A DNA stretch of 64,000 nt from Porphyromonadaceae bacterium (GCA_030528555.1 JAUMYQ010000002.1:62001-126000); one strand, 5' to 3'. Counted from the first letter of the stretch, positions 16,508-25,637 are shown. Notes: generated from the letters alone by a model not told the origin. Translations and numbers: made by a program.

Positions 16508-17824
16508 ATGACCAAGGATTATCCCACAATATCCACCATAATAAGCTCTATTTTGAGCCTTGTGCTACTTGTAGTGCTTTCTCCGCTCCATGCAGCACCT
16601 CTTGGGGTACGGTATGTTCTGGCCAAAGAGCTCAAAGCTGAGCGATTGAAGGTTTATTTAACCCATGGTAAACCCTCTGCTCTGTGTCTTGAGGGCAAGG
16701 CCTCTGGGCGCGTTCGTCGATATCAGAGGGATGCTCTTCGGTCCGAAGCTGTGGCTGCTACATTCGACACGCAAGAGGGATGCTGGCGCATTGACAATCC
16801 TGTCACAGGGTATGGCTACTTTGTAGAGCAGCCGAACGAGCTATCACGCTATACCTATATAATAGACTACACAGCTCACCGCCCCAATTTCGACAAACTA
16901 AGCGTCGAGGTCGAGGCTACCGACCCTTGTGCCAGGATTCGTCTTGGCCTCGATAGCCACCTTGTCCCCATGGTTTACTATACGCCCAGTGCAGCTCCCA
17001 TGATACTGCCCTATCGAGCTGAGCTAAGCTACGAAAATTTGCGTTGGGATAAGGATACCAAAACCTTTGTTCCCTATACTCGGACCCAAGTAGTGGAGTA
17101 TAGCACTAGCCCCATCGCTGCCGAGGCTTCGCTTGCCGATACTCCTTACACCTTTGTGCGAGACCTTTGGGCCTCAGATCTAGGGCTAACCTCTAGCCCT
17201 GCCTCTTCGGAGCTATTGGAGAGTAAGCGCATTGAAGTACATGCAGGGGTAGACCTTATAGATAGTGGCAATGAGCCAGACTGGCAACAGCTATCCGCTC
17301 CCTGCACTCTGCGCCTATGGGCCAGGGGCAATGAGCCATCAACGGCCAAATATCATTGGGTCATAGAGTTATTGGCAGCCGAAGGGTCTGAAACCATACT
17401 TAGTCATACAGGTAGCGAGGTAGAGCAAACCTTAAGCAGGTCTGGGATATACCGTATCCGATTGGAGGCTTTAGGACGCGATGCGAGCTGCATTGATAAC
17501 GGCTTTGAGCAGGAGTTACGCATCACAGAGTCCGCCCTAGAGGTACCCAATGCCTTTACTCCTGGATCTACCCCTGGGATAAATGATGTTTTTAGAGTAC
17601 TACACCGCTCATTAACATCATTCAGTGGTAAGGTCTTCACGGCTAGTGGACAGGAGATTTATCGTTGGGTAGACCCTAATGGAGGATGGGACGGTACGCA
17701 TAGGGGGGCTCTCGTCCCAACAGGGGCCTATTATTACGCTATTGATGCCGTTGGGGCAGACGGCATTCGCTATGAGAAACGTGGTGTAGTCCATGTAATT
17801 CGGAGCGAATTTGACACCTTTTGA
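16508..17824 (+). CDS. T9SS type B sorting domain protein (gliding-motility C-terminal domain)
   Basis: A 438-residue secreted protein. ATG 16508 gives a clean signal peptide (about residues 7-33, ISTIISSILSLVLLVVLS then HAAPLG); the in-frame ATG at 16424 would bury it. The C-terminal 85 residues are the CHU_C/type B sorting domain: VPNAFTPGSTPGINDVFRV, GGWDGTHRGALVPTGAYYY and a final hydrophobic strand. This domain directs export across the outer membrane by the Por/type IX machinery. The N-terminal 350 residues have no family I recognise. It is 10 bases upstream of uvrA, so the two are probably co-transcribed, although functionally unrelated. Confidence 0.87.
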   Translation: MTKDYPTISTIISSILSLVLLVVLSPLHAAPLGVRYVLAKELKAERLKVYLTHGKPSALCLEGKASGRVRRYQRDALRSEAVAATFDTQEGCWRIDNPVTGYGYFVEQPNELSRYTYIIDYTAHRPNFDKLSVEVEATDPCARIRLGLDSHLVPMVYYTPSAAPMILPYRAELSYENLRWDKDTKTFVPYTRTQVVEYSTSPIAAEASLADTPYTFVRDLWASDLGLTSSPASSELLESKRIEVHAGVDLIDSGNEPDWQQLSAPCTLRLWARGNEPSTAKYHWVIELLAAEGSETILSHTGSEVEQTLSRSGIYRIRLEALGRDASCIDNGFEQELRITESALEVPNAFTPGSTPGINDVFRVLHRSLTSFSGKVFTASGQEIYRWVDPNGGWDGTHRGALVPTGAYYYAIDAVGADGIRYEKRGVVHVIRSEFDTF

Positions 17825-17834
17825 TTAAGACAAT

Positions 17835-20687
17835 ATGCAAGACATCGAGGTATATGGAGCAAGAGTACACAACCTAAAGAATGTCAATGTACGCATTCCT
17901 CGCTATTCGCTCACTGTCCTGACGGGACTAAGCGGTAGCGGTAAGTCTTCGCTTGCCTTCGACACCTTATTTTCTGAGGGACAAAGACGCTACATCGACA
18001 CTTTTGGGGCTTATGCCAAGGGGTTTCTCGGTGGGGGGATGGAGCGCCCTGATGTAGATGAAATCAAGGGGCTGGGGCCTGTTATCTCAATGGATCAAAA
18101 GACGACGAACCGCAACCCTCGCTCCACTGTGGGGACGGTGACGGAGCTATACGACTTCTTCCGCCTGCTCTATGCTCGAGTTTCTGAGGCTATCTCTTAT
18201 CTCTCTGGTAAGCCTATGGTGCGCTATACCGAGACACAAATCTTGGAGCTAATCATAGAGAAATATATTGGGCGCAAAGTCCTCATCCTTGCCCCTGTCG
18301 TCAAAGGGCGCAAAGGGCACTACAAAGAGCTCTTTGAGCATATGCGCAAGAAAGGCTACCTAAGGGTACGAGTAGATGGCAGCACGCTGGATCTCGTCTT
18401 TGGCCTCAAGCTAGACCGCTACAAGATACACGATATCGAAGTTGTGGTCGATAGATTGGAAATTGATGCGAACGACCAACAACGGCTAGCTGCAAGCCTC
18501 GCTCTGGCTCTGCGAGAGGGAGGTGGTATTGTTATGATACAGGATCAGGCATCGGGCCAGATCGGTTACTTTAGCCGTAAGCTGATGTGCCCAGAGAGTG
18601 GCCTGGCATATAAGGAGCTTGCCCCACACAACTTCTCATTCAACTCACCGCAGGGCTACTGCTCCCAATGTCGAGGATTGGGGCATGTACATATCTTGAA
18701 CCCTGAAACTGTTATCCCTAATCCCCAACTCAGTGTCTATAAAGGTGGCATTGCCCCTCTAGGAAAGTATCGAGGGCATATTTTATTTAGACAGATCGAA
18801 GCCCTTTTTGCCAAACATGAGCTTGATATCAAAACTCCTATTGGCGAACTGCCTGAGGCGTTCATAGAGGAGCTACTCTATGGTACAGACGAGCCTCTGA
18901 GCATTGATCACAAAGGTTTTTATGGCAGTGGGACACTTAGTGTAGACTACGAGGGATTGGCTGGCTATCTACCCGAGCTTAGCGGTGAAGAGTATCAGTA
19001 CAATGCTAACAAATGGGCATCGCAGTTTATGAAAGAGCAAGTCTGCCCAGAATGTGAAGGTATGCGCCTTTGCAAAGAAGCCCTGCATCACTTCATCGAT
19101 GGCAAGCATATCGGCCAAATTGCTCAGATGGAGCTAGCTCACCTTGCACAATGGATGGATGGTCTTGAGGAGCGCTTGTCTAATCAACAGAGACTGATTG
19201 CCTCAGAGGTCCTCAAGGAGATACGTAAGCGACTAAACTTTCTTTTGGATGTAGGACTAGGTTACCTCTCCATGAATCGATCTGCCAATAGTCTCTCGGG
19301 GGGGGAGAGTCAGCGTATTCGCCTCGCCACACAGATAGGCACCCAACTGGTGGAGGTCCTTTATATCCTGGATGAACCAAGTATCGGGCTACATCAGAGT
19401 GACAATGCTCGGCTCATTCATTCGCTCAAAAGCCTACGTGACCTCGGCAATACCATCATAGTAGTAGAGCATGACCGAGATATGATGCTAGAGGCAGACT
19501 ACATCGTTGATATGGGACCCAAGGCAGGTCGCTTCGGGGGTGAAGTTGTCTATCAAGGTAGCCCAAGACAAATGTTCAAGGCTCGGACAAAAACAGCCGA
19601 ATACATCAGTGGCAGCATGAATATCGAAGTGCCTCAGGAACGCAGACCAGGCGATGGGAAGGAGTTGATTATACGAGGTGCTAGGGGAAATAACCTTAAG
19701 AATATAGACGTTCATCTCCCTCTCGGCACACTCATTGGAGTGACGGGTGTCTCAGGCAGTGGCAAAAGTACGCTCATCAATCAAACTCTTTACCCCGCTC
19801 TAAGCCAAAGGCTATACCGCTCGCATGAGGAGCCAATGCCACATGATATCATTGAGGGAATGGAGTATATAGACAAAGTTATTTCAGTAGATCAGGCTCC
19901 CATCGGGCGTACTCCGAGAAGTAATCCAGCGACCTATACAGGGCTGATGAACGATATACGTAACCTCTTCGTAGGACTCCCAGAGAGCAAGATGAGGGGC
20001 TATAAGCCAGGACGATTCTCTTTCAATGTCAGTGGTGGGCGTTGTGAGACATGCAAGGGGAATGGCTACAAGATCATCGAAATGAACTTCCTACCCGATG
20101 TGTTTACACCCTGTGAAGTTTGCCATGGTAAGCGGTACAACAGGGAAACACTCGAGGTACGTTTCAAAGGCAAGTCTATTGCCGATGTCCTTGATATGAC
20201 CATTAATGCAGCTGCAGAGCTCTTCGAGCATGTCCCCCCCATCCTCAAAAAACTACGAGTACTACAGGAGGTGGGACTGGGCTATATCAAAGTCGGGCAG
20301 TCTTCTACCACGCTTTCTGGAGGTGAAAGCCAGCGCATCAAGCTCGCTGCCGAGCTTGCCAAGCGAGATACTGGCAGTACGCTCTATATCCTTGATGAGC
20401 CTACCACAGGGCTCCACTTCGAGGACATACGAGTATTACTAGATATTCTTCAAAAGCTCGTGGATAGAGGTAATACGATCATTGTCATAGAGCACAACCT
20501 CGATATCATCAAGTGTACGGACTATGTCATCGAGATTGGTCCCGAGGGAGGAGCCAAGGGCGGACGTCTCCTCATGAGTGGCTCACCCGAAGAGCTTGTA
20601 AAACTCAAACATAGCCCCACAGCTCCCTATCTGCGAGAGGAACTAGAGCGAGGTAGAGAGAAAGTCCAAAGAGACATAGGCGTCTAA
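17835..20687 (+). CDS. uvrA: Excinuclease ABC subunit A
   Basis: A 950-residue UvrA of normal length, the damage-recognition ATPase of nucleotide excision repair. Walker A motifs are GLSGSGKSS (residues 31-39) and GVSGSGKST; ABC signatures are NSLSGGESQRI and TTLSGGESQRI; Walker B motifs are LYILDEPS and LYILDEPT. The second zinc module has CETC and CEVC. The first zinc module is altered: CPES replaces the usual CPxC, while CSQC is kept, so one zinc Cys is a Ser. It dimerises on DNA and loads UvrB, which is not in the window. Confidence 0.97.
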   Translation: MQDIEVYGARVHNLKNVNVRIPRYSLTVLTGLSGSGKSSLAFDTLFSEGQRRYIDTFGAYAKGFLGGGMERPDVDEIKGLGPVISMDQKTTNRNPRSTVGTVTELYDFFRLLYARVSEAISYLSGKPMVRYTETQILELIIEKYIGRKVLILAPVVKGRKGHYKELFEHMRKKGYLRVRVDGSTLDLVFGLKLDRYKIHDIEVVVDRLEIDANDQQRLAASLALALREGGGIVMIQDQASGQIGYFSRKLMCPESGLAYKELAPHNFSFNSPQGYCSQCRGLGHVHILNPETVIPNPQLSVYKGGIAPLGKYRGHILFRQIEALFAKHELDIKTPIGELPEAFIEELLYGTDEPLSIDHKGFYGSGTLSVDYEGLAGYLPELSGEEYQYNANKWASQFMKEQVCPECEGMRLCKEALHHFIDGKHIGQIAQMELAHLAQWMDGLEERLSNQQRLIASEVLKEIRKRLNFLLDVGLGYLSMNRSANSLSGGESQRIRLATQIGTQLVEVLYILDEPSIGLHQSDNARLIHSLKSLRDLGNTIIVVEHDRDMMLEADYIVDMGPKAGRFGGEVVYQGSPRQMFKARTKTAEYISGSMNIEVPQERRPGDGKELIIRGARGNNLKNIDVHLPLGTLIGVTGVSGSGKSTLINQTLYPALSQRLYRSHEEPMPHDIIEGMEYIDKVISVDQAPIGRTPRSNPATYTGLMNDIRNLFVGLPESKMRGYKPGRFSFNVSGGRCETCKGNGYKIIEMNFLPDVFTPCEVCHGKRYNRETLEVRFKGKSIADVLDMTINAAAELFEHVPPILKKLRVLQEVGLGYIKVGQSSTTLSGGESQRIKLAAELAKRDTGSTLYILDEPTTGLHFEDIRVLLDILQKLVDRGNTIIVIEHNLDIIKCTDYVIEIGPEGGAKGGRLLMSGSPEELVKLKHSPTAPYLREELERGREKVQRDIGV

Positions 20688-20708
20688 CACAATATCAGCA
20701 ACTACAGT

Positions 20709-22100
20709 ATGATACTACAGAGTAGACTATCAAACAAGATCTGCCCAGAGGGGATGAGCATCGAAGAGTGGCAGGTAGCACTGCGTGAGGAACAAGCACG
20801 CCAGGGAGACTTTATCGTAGAGCATTCGGACGACAATAGGATTTGGGGAGACTATGTAGTCTCGAGTGGTCCTTCTAAATACAAGGTGGCTTTTAGGGGC
20901 GTTCGTAGTGGACGCAACTTTTGCTCTTGCCTCGACTTCCGTACCAATGGTTTGGGCACTTGCAAGCATCTGGAGGCTGTAATCCTTAGCTTACGCAAAA
21001 GTATTGGGGGATATCCGTGGGCTGATATAGTATTCAATCCTCCCTATTCGTCTGTTTACGTTCGCTACAAGGGAGGGCGTGAGATTTGTATGCGGATCGG
21101 AGAGCAATATGCCGATGAGTTTCGGAGTTTGATGAGAGAATACTTCGATGAAAGAGGACGACTACCCATCAAAAACTACAAGTATTTGGGAGAGATTTGT
21201 GAGCGAGCGACAAACATCTCCCCTACATTCCGATGCTATGATGACGCCCGCATCTTTGCCTCCGAGGTACTGCAAAAAGCGCAGTGGAAAGAAGAGCTAC
21301 ACAATGCTTATCCATCGGGACGCATTCCCTGGCTCACTGAAACAGAAGAACCTCATCTAGAACCTCAAGAACGTCTACTCTACAAGGCTTGTTCCTATAG
21401 CAATGCGCTGCTTGTGGGCAAGAAATCTCCTAGTCTTAGCCTAATGATTGCTCGCCTAGCGGAAGAGGTTTATCTTGGAGAAGAAGTCCTCAACAGAGGT
21501 CTCATTATCCTCCAAGAGACTATTGAGGTAGCACAGTGGAAAGAAGTCTTCTCCTCGATCCCCTCTCTGGCGAAGTATCCTATAAATATCCTTACAGAGA
21601 GAGAGTTTGGTACCTACCTCTCTACCATACAGATGGGAGCAAGCCATACTTTCGTTTATGTAGATGAGGCTATCGGTCTCAAGGAATGGAAGAATAAAAC
21701 GTCAATAGCTATCAAGGGTCTCAAAATAAGTCATCTTTACATGCGTATCGATAGCTTAGAAAGCTTGGGTTCAGTACATATATCCTCGATCTTACAGCAC
21801 ATTACTCCATTCATTATCGGACCATTCTACAAGTTCATTCATACCTATCGCCCCCTATTTCCTCTCAAAGATGACGGCAGCAACTTGCCCAAAGAGATGG
21901 AGCATTGCACCTTATTTCTGCACGCTTTGGAGTCGTCGACTTCTATCGAATGTGTACAACCCAGCTTAAACATAGAAACTTTGAGTTCAGAGAAAAAAGT
22001 CGCACGTCTTGTGACCAGTCTCAAGGATGTTATAGAAGACCCCAATGCCCTAGGACAATTTCGGCAATTGCTCTCAGCATGGGCTGACAAATTGGGTTGA
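20709..22100 (+). CDS. SWIM zinc-finger protein with a degenerate, truncated SNF2 ATPase lobe
   Basis: A 463-residue protein. Residues 72-87 (CSCLDFRTNGLGTCKH) are a SWIM finger (CxC...CxH) of the kind found at the N-terminus of bacterial SWI2/SNF2 helicases. Residues 215-380 still follow the SNF2 first RecA lobe: NALLVGKKSPSLSLMIARL sits where Walker A (DMGLGKT) should be, and VDEAIGLKEWKNKTSIAIKG corresponds to the motif II helix region DEAQ-IKNW-TKT. Catalytic Lys-Thr of motif I is lost, motif III is unrecognisable, and the whole second RecA lobe is missing. It is 21 bases after uvrA. I infer a pseudo-helicase; DNA or protein binding through SWIM may survive. Confidence 0.75.
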   Translation: MILQSRLSNKICPEGMSIEEWQVALREEQARQGDFIVEHSDDNRIWGDYVVSSGPSKYKVAFRGVRSGRNFCSCLDFRTNGLGTCKHLEAVILSLRKSIGGYPWADIVFNPPYSSVYVRYKGGREICMRIGEQYADEFRSLMREYFDERGRLPIKNYKYLGEICERATNISPTFRCYDDARIFASEVLQKAQWKEELHNAYPSGRIPWLTETEEPHLEPQERLLYKACSYSNALLVGKKSPSLSLMIARLAEEVYLGEEVLNRGLIILQETIEVAQWKEVFSSIPSLAKYPINILTEREFGTYLSTIQMGASHTFVYVDEAIGLKEWKNKTSIAIKGLKISHLYMRIDSLESLGSVHISSILQHITPFIIGPFYKFIHTYRPLFPLKDDGSNLPKEMEHCTLFLHALESSTSIECVQPSLNIETLSSEKKVARLVTSLKDVIEDPNALGQFRQLLSAWADKLG

Positions 22101-22108
22101 TGAAAAAA

Positions 22109-22139
22109 GGCTATGCCAAATTTTGGTTCTGGCATAGCC
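22109..22139 (-). terminator. Terminator of queC, possibly bidirectional
   Basis: Perfect 10-base arms (GGCTATGCCA / TGGCATAGCC). The minus-strand continuation is TTTTTTCATC. It lies between the convergent SWIM-protein gene and queC, 69 bases past the queC stop. Confidence 0.75.
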
Positions 22140-22207
22140 CCGAGAGCAGGTGTTTTGGTCAAATCATGGTAGAGTAAATACCACCCAAAAGTGTATCAAC
22201 TAGTGTG

Positions 22208-22885
22208 TCATAGCATGCTACCTTCGTATTGGGTGGTATCCTCGATGGCTGCTTCTGCCAAAGCTTCGATGCGCTCCAAGCAAGTGGCACATGTGCCACA
22301 GTGCCGTTCTCTTCCTTCATAACAACTCCACGTTTGGCTATAGTCTAGGCCAAGTCGTTTACCGATACGAGCAATATCTCCCTTGGTTATATCTGTATAG
22401 GGCGCGATGATGCGCACCCCATTGGTTGTTCCCTGACAAATCGCTTGAGTCATCGGGGTAATGAAGCTGGAGCGACAATCTGGATAGATGGCATGATCGC
22501 CAAAATGATTGGCGATATAAATACGCTCTAGGGCATGGCTCTCAGCTAGACCTGCGGCGATGGAGAGCATAATGCCATTGCGAAATGGTACTACCGTAGA
22601 ACGGATGTTGTCGGCATCATAAGCCGCGTGAGGGATGTCTCTCCCTCCCAGAAGCAAACTACTTTGAAAGTGCTCCACCATAAATCCTAAAGGGATGACA
22701 ATGTGCTGTACACCTATCCGCTCGCAGTGCAACCTCGCCATAGGTATCTCCTGGTGATTATGCTTGGAGCCATAGTCAAAAGATAGAGCCAGGACAATGT
22801 CCTCCTGATATTCGTAGAGTAGTGTAGTGCTATCCATTCCTCCAGAGAGGACGATTAGTCCCCTTCCACTTTCGTTAGTCTTCAT
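22208..22885 (-). CDS. queC: 7-cyano-7-deazaguanine synthase
   Basis: A 225-residue QueC, which converts 7-carboxy-7-deazaguanine to preQ0 with ATP and ammonia in queuosine biosynthesis. The PP-loop is VLSGGMDSTTLLYEY near the N-terminus. The C-terminal zinc site is SCYEGRERHCGTCATCLERI with four Cys, and DYGSKHNHQEI is the family helix. It is a single gene; queD, queE and queF are not in the window. A -7-like TATCTTTG box lies at 22936-22943 (minus strand). Confidence 0.96.
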   Translation of the reverse strand: MKTNESGRGLIVLSGGMDSTTLLYEYQEDIVLALSFDYGSKHNHQEIPMARLHCERIGVQHIVIPLGFMVEHFQSSLLLGGRDIPHAAYDADNIRSTVVPFRNGIMLSIAAGLAESHALERIYIANHFGDHAIYPDCRSSFITPMTQAICQGTTNGVRIIAPYTDITKGDIARIGKRLGLDYSQTWSCYEGRERHCGTCATCLERIEALAEAAIEDTTQYEGSML

Positions 22886-22935
22886 CTTCTATGTAATTTA
22901 CATTTGAACAAGGCCTCCCATCTGTACCCTCTTCA

Positions 22936-22943
22936 CAAAGATA
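22936..22943 (-). promoter_or_regulatory. Possible -7 box of queC
   Basis: TATCTTTG on the minus strand, about 50 bases before the queC start and just downstream (in the direction of queC) of repeat copy 6. No matching -33 box was seen. Confidence 0.38.
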
Positions 22944-22971
22944 CCAACTCTCCATGAGCTATTCTCTCACC

Positions 22972-23110
22972 TAAAAATCCTCCTTCTGATAGTAGGATAA
23001 TTGTATCAAAATCGCTACGCCCTGATCGCCCTTGCGCATACTTGTTCATCTTGCTCAGGGCATCTCCCAAATCTCCCTTTTATACCTCAAAATATGCTCA
23101 GCCTCACAAA
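22972..23110 (-). repeat. Palindromic intergenic element, copy 6 (degenerate, inverted)
   Basis: Read on the minus strand it matches the right module of copy 1: TTTTGAGGTAT, then GATGCCCTGAGCAAGATGAA, CAAGTATGCGCAAGGGCGAT and a shared tail containing AATTATC. The GTTCGGGAA arms are gone. It is the only copy in minus orientation, and it precedes the minus-strand gene queC. The remainder of 23111-23287 shows nothing I can name. Confidence 0.72.
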
Positions 23111-23287
23111 AAAATAAGAAGGGGCGTTGTCGCGAGCACACCTGAAATATCTTGAGGGATTTATCAAAAATGGTTAGGTTGGATATGGGTTATGGCAAAG
23201 AAGTTGATATAATTATTCCAGTTCTTCGCCCCTGGGGCGTTTTGATAGAGATAAATGAACCTTGTCTAGGTAACGGATAAAAGACAA

Positions 23288-23319
23288 GGGACATCATGCA
23301 CTAAATTGCATGATGTCCC
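23288..23319 (-). terminator. Terminator of tRNA-Leu
   Basis: Perfect 13-base arms (GGGACATCATGCA / TGCATGATGTCCC), 6-base loop, minus-strand continuation TTGTCTTTTATCC. It lies 9 bases past the tRNA 3' end. Confidence 0.8.
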
Positions 23320-23328
23320 AGGACGTTG

Positions 23329-23412
23329 TACCCGGAGCCGGGATCGAACCGGCACGAACTTGCATTCATTGGTGTTTGAGACCAACGCGTCTACCAATTC
23401 CGCCATCCGGGC
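23329..23412 (-). tRNA. tRNA-Leu (anticodon CAA)
   Basis: An 84-base minus-strand tRNA. The acceptor is GCCCGGA paired with TCCGGGT (G1-U72 pair, discriminator A). The D arm is GCG-GAATTGGTAGA-CGC. The anticodon stem TTGGT/ACCAA holds the loop CTCAAAC, giving CAA, which reads UUG. A long variable arm marks the class II tRNA, and the T arm is GCCGG-TTCGATC-CCGGC. CCA is not encoded, so it is added enzymatically. A -7-like TATATTTG lies just upstream (23426-23433, minus strand) and a strong terminator follows. Single-tRNA unit. Confidence 0.97.
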
Positions 23413-23425
23413 TAGAATTGCTCCG

Positions 23426-23433
23426 CAAATATA
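23426..23433 (-). promoter_or_regulatory. Possible -7 box of tRNA-Leu
   Basis: TATATTTG on the minus strand, 14 bases from the mature tRNA 5' end. A weak -33-like TCTG lies 17 bases further upstream. Confidence 0.45.
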
Positions 23434-23659
23434 GAGATTTATTTTTACTTCAGACTGATTTGCTCCATGTTTTTGCTCTTCCTTATTATTCAACAAACAA
23501 CAAGGAGAAGGATGTTGTACAAATTATTGAGGGTAAATATTTGTCTATTAAGACTTAGTATAGCTTTGTTTAGGAAACAAATATCGAGAGTTAGTCTAAC
23601 TTACATACTAGGGCTCGGTATAAAGACAGGGAGAGAAAATAACTTTTTTGAGTGTTAAA

Positions 23660-23690
23660 TTTGTAAACAAGAATAAAACCATTAACTTTG
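23660..23690 (+). promoter_or_regulatory. Promoter of the Asp/Lys/Pro-rich lipoprotein gene
   Basis: TTTG (23660-23663), a 19-base spacer and TAACTTTG (23683-23690) match the Bacteroidetes consensus. The start codon is 33 bases downstream. The rest of 23434-23659 is AT-rich and without recognisable genes. Confidence 0.65.
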
Positions 23691-23723
23691 TCCCCAATAC
23701 ACAACTGAATAATAAAGGAAAAG

Positions 23724-25178
23724 ATGAAACAGATGATTTGGGCTTTTGCCCTTGCGTGCTTGATGTACAGCTGTGGCAAAGAGGAGCCTACCCCAAGACC
23801 ACAAATTCCACAAGAAGAAAACAAACAATCCGAAACGCCGAAGCCTGACGACTCTAAGGATGAAAACAAGGACGATCCCAAGGAAGATAAGCTCGATGAT
23901 AACTCAGAAAACAAGCCTAATGGAGAGAATAGCGACCAGCCTAAGGAAGACACACCTCAATCCGTTGAGCTTAAAGAAAGCGAGTTACTCTCGTATTTTG
24001 GCCTGGAGAAGAGCCTAATAGTATCCCAGGCTAGTGAGCTCATCGGTAAAGTGAGAGGTTTGAAGACTATAGAGAGTAAGGAGATTAGGATTGATGAAGC
24101 TACAGTCTTGGTTCAGGACGTAGAGGGTGGCAGCTTAACCGTTCGTATAAAAGGAAGTATAGGAGAGCAAGTTCTTGAGCAAACTACGGATCTATCAGGC
24201 TTTGAAAAACGCCCCAGTAGCTATACGGTTGGTAGCCGTATGCAGGTGCGCTGGAAAGTACCAGAGGATCAATATCTCGATTATATAGACCTGCATGCAC
24301 TACACATAGAACGACAAACAGATAAGTTTACTACCGAATATCTTGCTCCCGTAGTAGAGTTTTATTCGTCCGATACGGGTGGAAAGATCTACAGGCTCTC
24401 TTCCAAAGAGACTGAGCGTATTGAGCTCTTGGATGTGAAGTATATCAGAGGTAGCATAGAATTTAAGACAAGATTTGAGGGTGCGACTAGCCAAACTAGC
24501 CTGAGGCTCAACTTTGATAACAACGCCTACTATTCACGTAAGGTAAAAGTGAATCTAGCACCAGCCAAGCAGTGGTATATGTATGGAGTGGCAGATAGTA
24601 AGATAATGGATATATTCATGGGAGAGTTCTTCGAGTATGACAGTGACAAGTACTTCCTCGTTCATAATAATACGACTGCCAACTCATCAACAAACACAGC
24701 TGTTGTAAACTTCTCCGTAATGTCCAAGCGTACAGTTTCTGTCCTGGGCAATGTCTCCAAGACAATCAGTGGATTTAAGCCCCTGACAGATCTCTCCAAA
24801 GATCTCTTCCTTGCTAGTACTTATGACCTGGTGAATTACTTTAAAGCTAAGTTCAGAGACCTCCAGGAAGAGCAGCTCAAGCAAAGGCTGCAAAATAGTC
24901 TACATGCGTGGATCAAGCAGGTTCAAGTCTATCATGCCAACCCTAATATTCCTTTAGCATGGGAACAGATAGATGTTCAGGGGGGTAGCGTGCCAGGGTT
25001 AAGTGGACGAGATGGTACCAAGTCTAAGATGCATCTCTACTTCTTGAACCCAAGATTTGAGGTAATCTCAGCTAAGAAGTTTGACAATAAGAATTTAGAA
25101 GTTAAGCTCAAGCTTAATTTTATCAATGACACTGCCATCGAAGGAGTAGAGTATGCTCTCTACGTTCCTATTTACTAG
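23724..25178 (+). CDS. Lipoprotein with a charged Pro/Asp/Lys linker, function unknown
   Basis: A 484-residue lipoprotein. The signal peptide MKQMIWAFALACLMYSC puts the lipidated Cys at residue 17. Residues 18-75 are a low-complexity, highly charged linker (repeated KPDDSKDENKDD-type runs) that likely spans away from the membrane. The following 400 residues are a beta-rich globular part (VRWKVPEDQYLDYIDLHAL, LRLNFDNNAYYSRKVKV) without a family I recognise. Its own promoter and terminator make it monocistronic. More AT-rich than neighbouring genes. Surface or periplasmic role is inferred from the lipobox only. Confidence 0.82.
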   Translation: MKQMIWAFALACLMYSCGKEEPTPRPQIPQEENKQSETPKPDDSKDENKDDPKEDKLDDNSENKPNGENSDQPKEDTPQSVELKESELLSYFGLEKSLIVSQASELIGKVRGLKTIESKEIRIDEATVLVQDVEGGSLTVRIKGSIGEQVLEQTTDLSGFEKRPSSYTVGSRMQVRWKVPEDQYLDYIDLHALHIERQTDKFTTEYLAPVVEFYSSDTGGKIYRLSSKETERIELLDVKYIRGSIEFKTRFEGATSQTSLRLNFDNNAYYSRKVKVNLAPAKQWYMYGVADSKIMDIFMGEFFEYDSDKYFLVHNNTTANSSTNTAVVNFSVMSKRTVSVLGNVSKTISGFKPLTDLSKDLFLASTYDLVNYFKAKFRDLQEEQLKQRLQNSLHAWIKQVQVYHANPNIPLAWEQIDVQGGSVPGLSGRDGTKSKMHLYFLNPRFEVISAKKFDNKNLEVKLKLNFINDTAIEGVEYALYVPIY

Positions 25179-25290
25179 ACGCAGAGGTCACGTGACATTG
25201 GATTCTAGTTTTTATGGATAAAAGATATAATTCTAGACTTGTGTCTAGTGTCCTCTTCTAGTAACTGAAGTAAGTGTGTAAATCCTATGA

Positions 25291-25332
25291 AGGAACGCCC
25301 CCAAACCGATGAGAGTTGGGGGCGTTCCTTTT
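25291..25332 (+). terminator. Terminator of the lipoprotein gene
   Basis: Perfect 14-base arms (AGGAACGCCCCCAA / TTGGGGGCGTTCCT), 11-base loop, then TTTT. The stretch to 25600 has no gene I can support. Confidence 0.82.
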
Positions 25333-25608
25333 GGAAAGAATAGCTGTGGAATCCAGGAAATGACGCAGCTATTTTTCTATCTCTTAGTTTATTATGTCAT
25401 AAAGCTCGGAGGAGAGGCTAAGGCATGAAAATATATTTGTTTTGTACCTTTAGATGCTTTCTGGAGCGAAACTTTACTGGTATCGAGAAACATTGGCAAT
25501 ACCTGTGCTTGCGTGTAGAGGCAAATGCCATGTACTACCTTGTCTAAGAAACGGAACTATCCTCGCCTAAATGTCTAAGCAAAATGAGTGGAGCGGAGGC
25601 TGAAAAGT

Positions 25609-25616
25609 TACCTTTG
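25609..25616 (+). promoter_or_regulatory. Possible -7 box for the DUF4105 gene
   Basis: TACCTTTG fits TAnnTTTG and lies 22 bases before the ATG at 25638. A convincing -33 element is missing. Confidence 0.42.
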
Positions 25617-25637
25617 TGAGGATAAAGTAGGTAAGCA

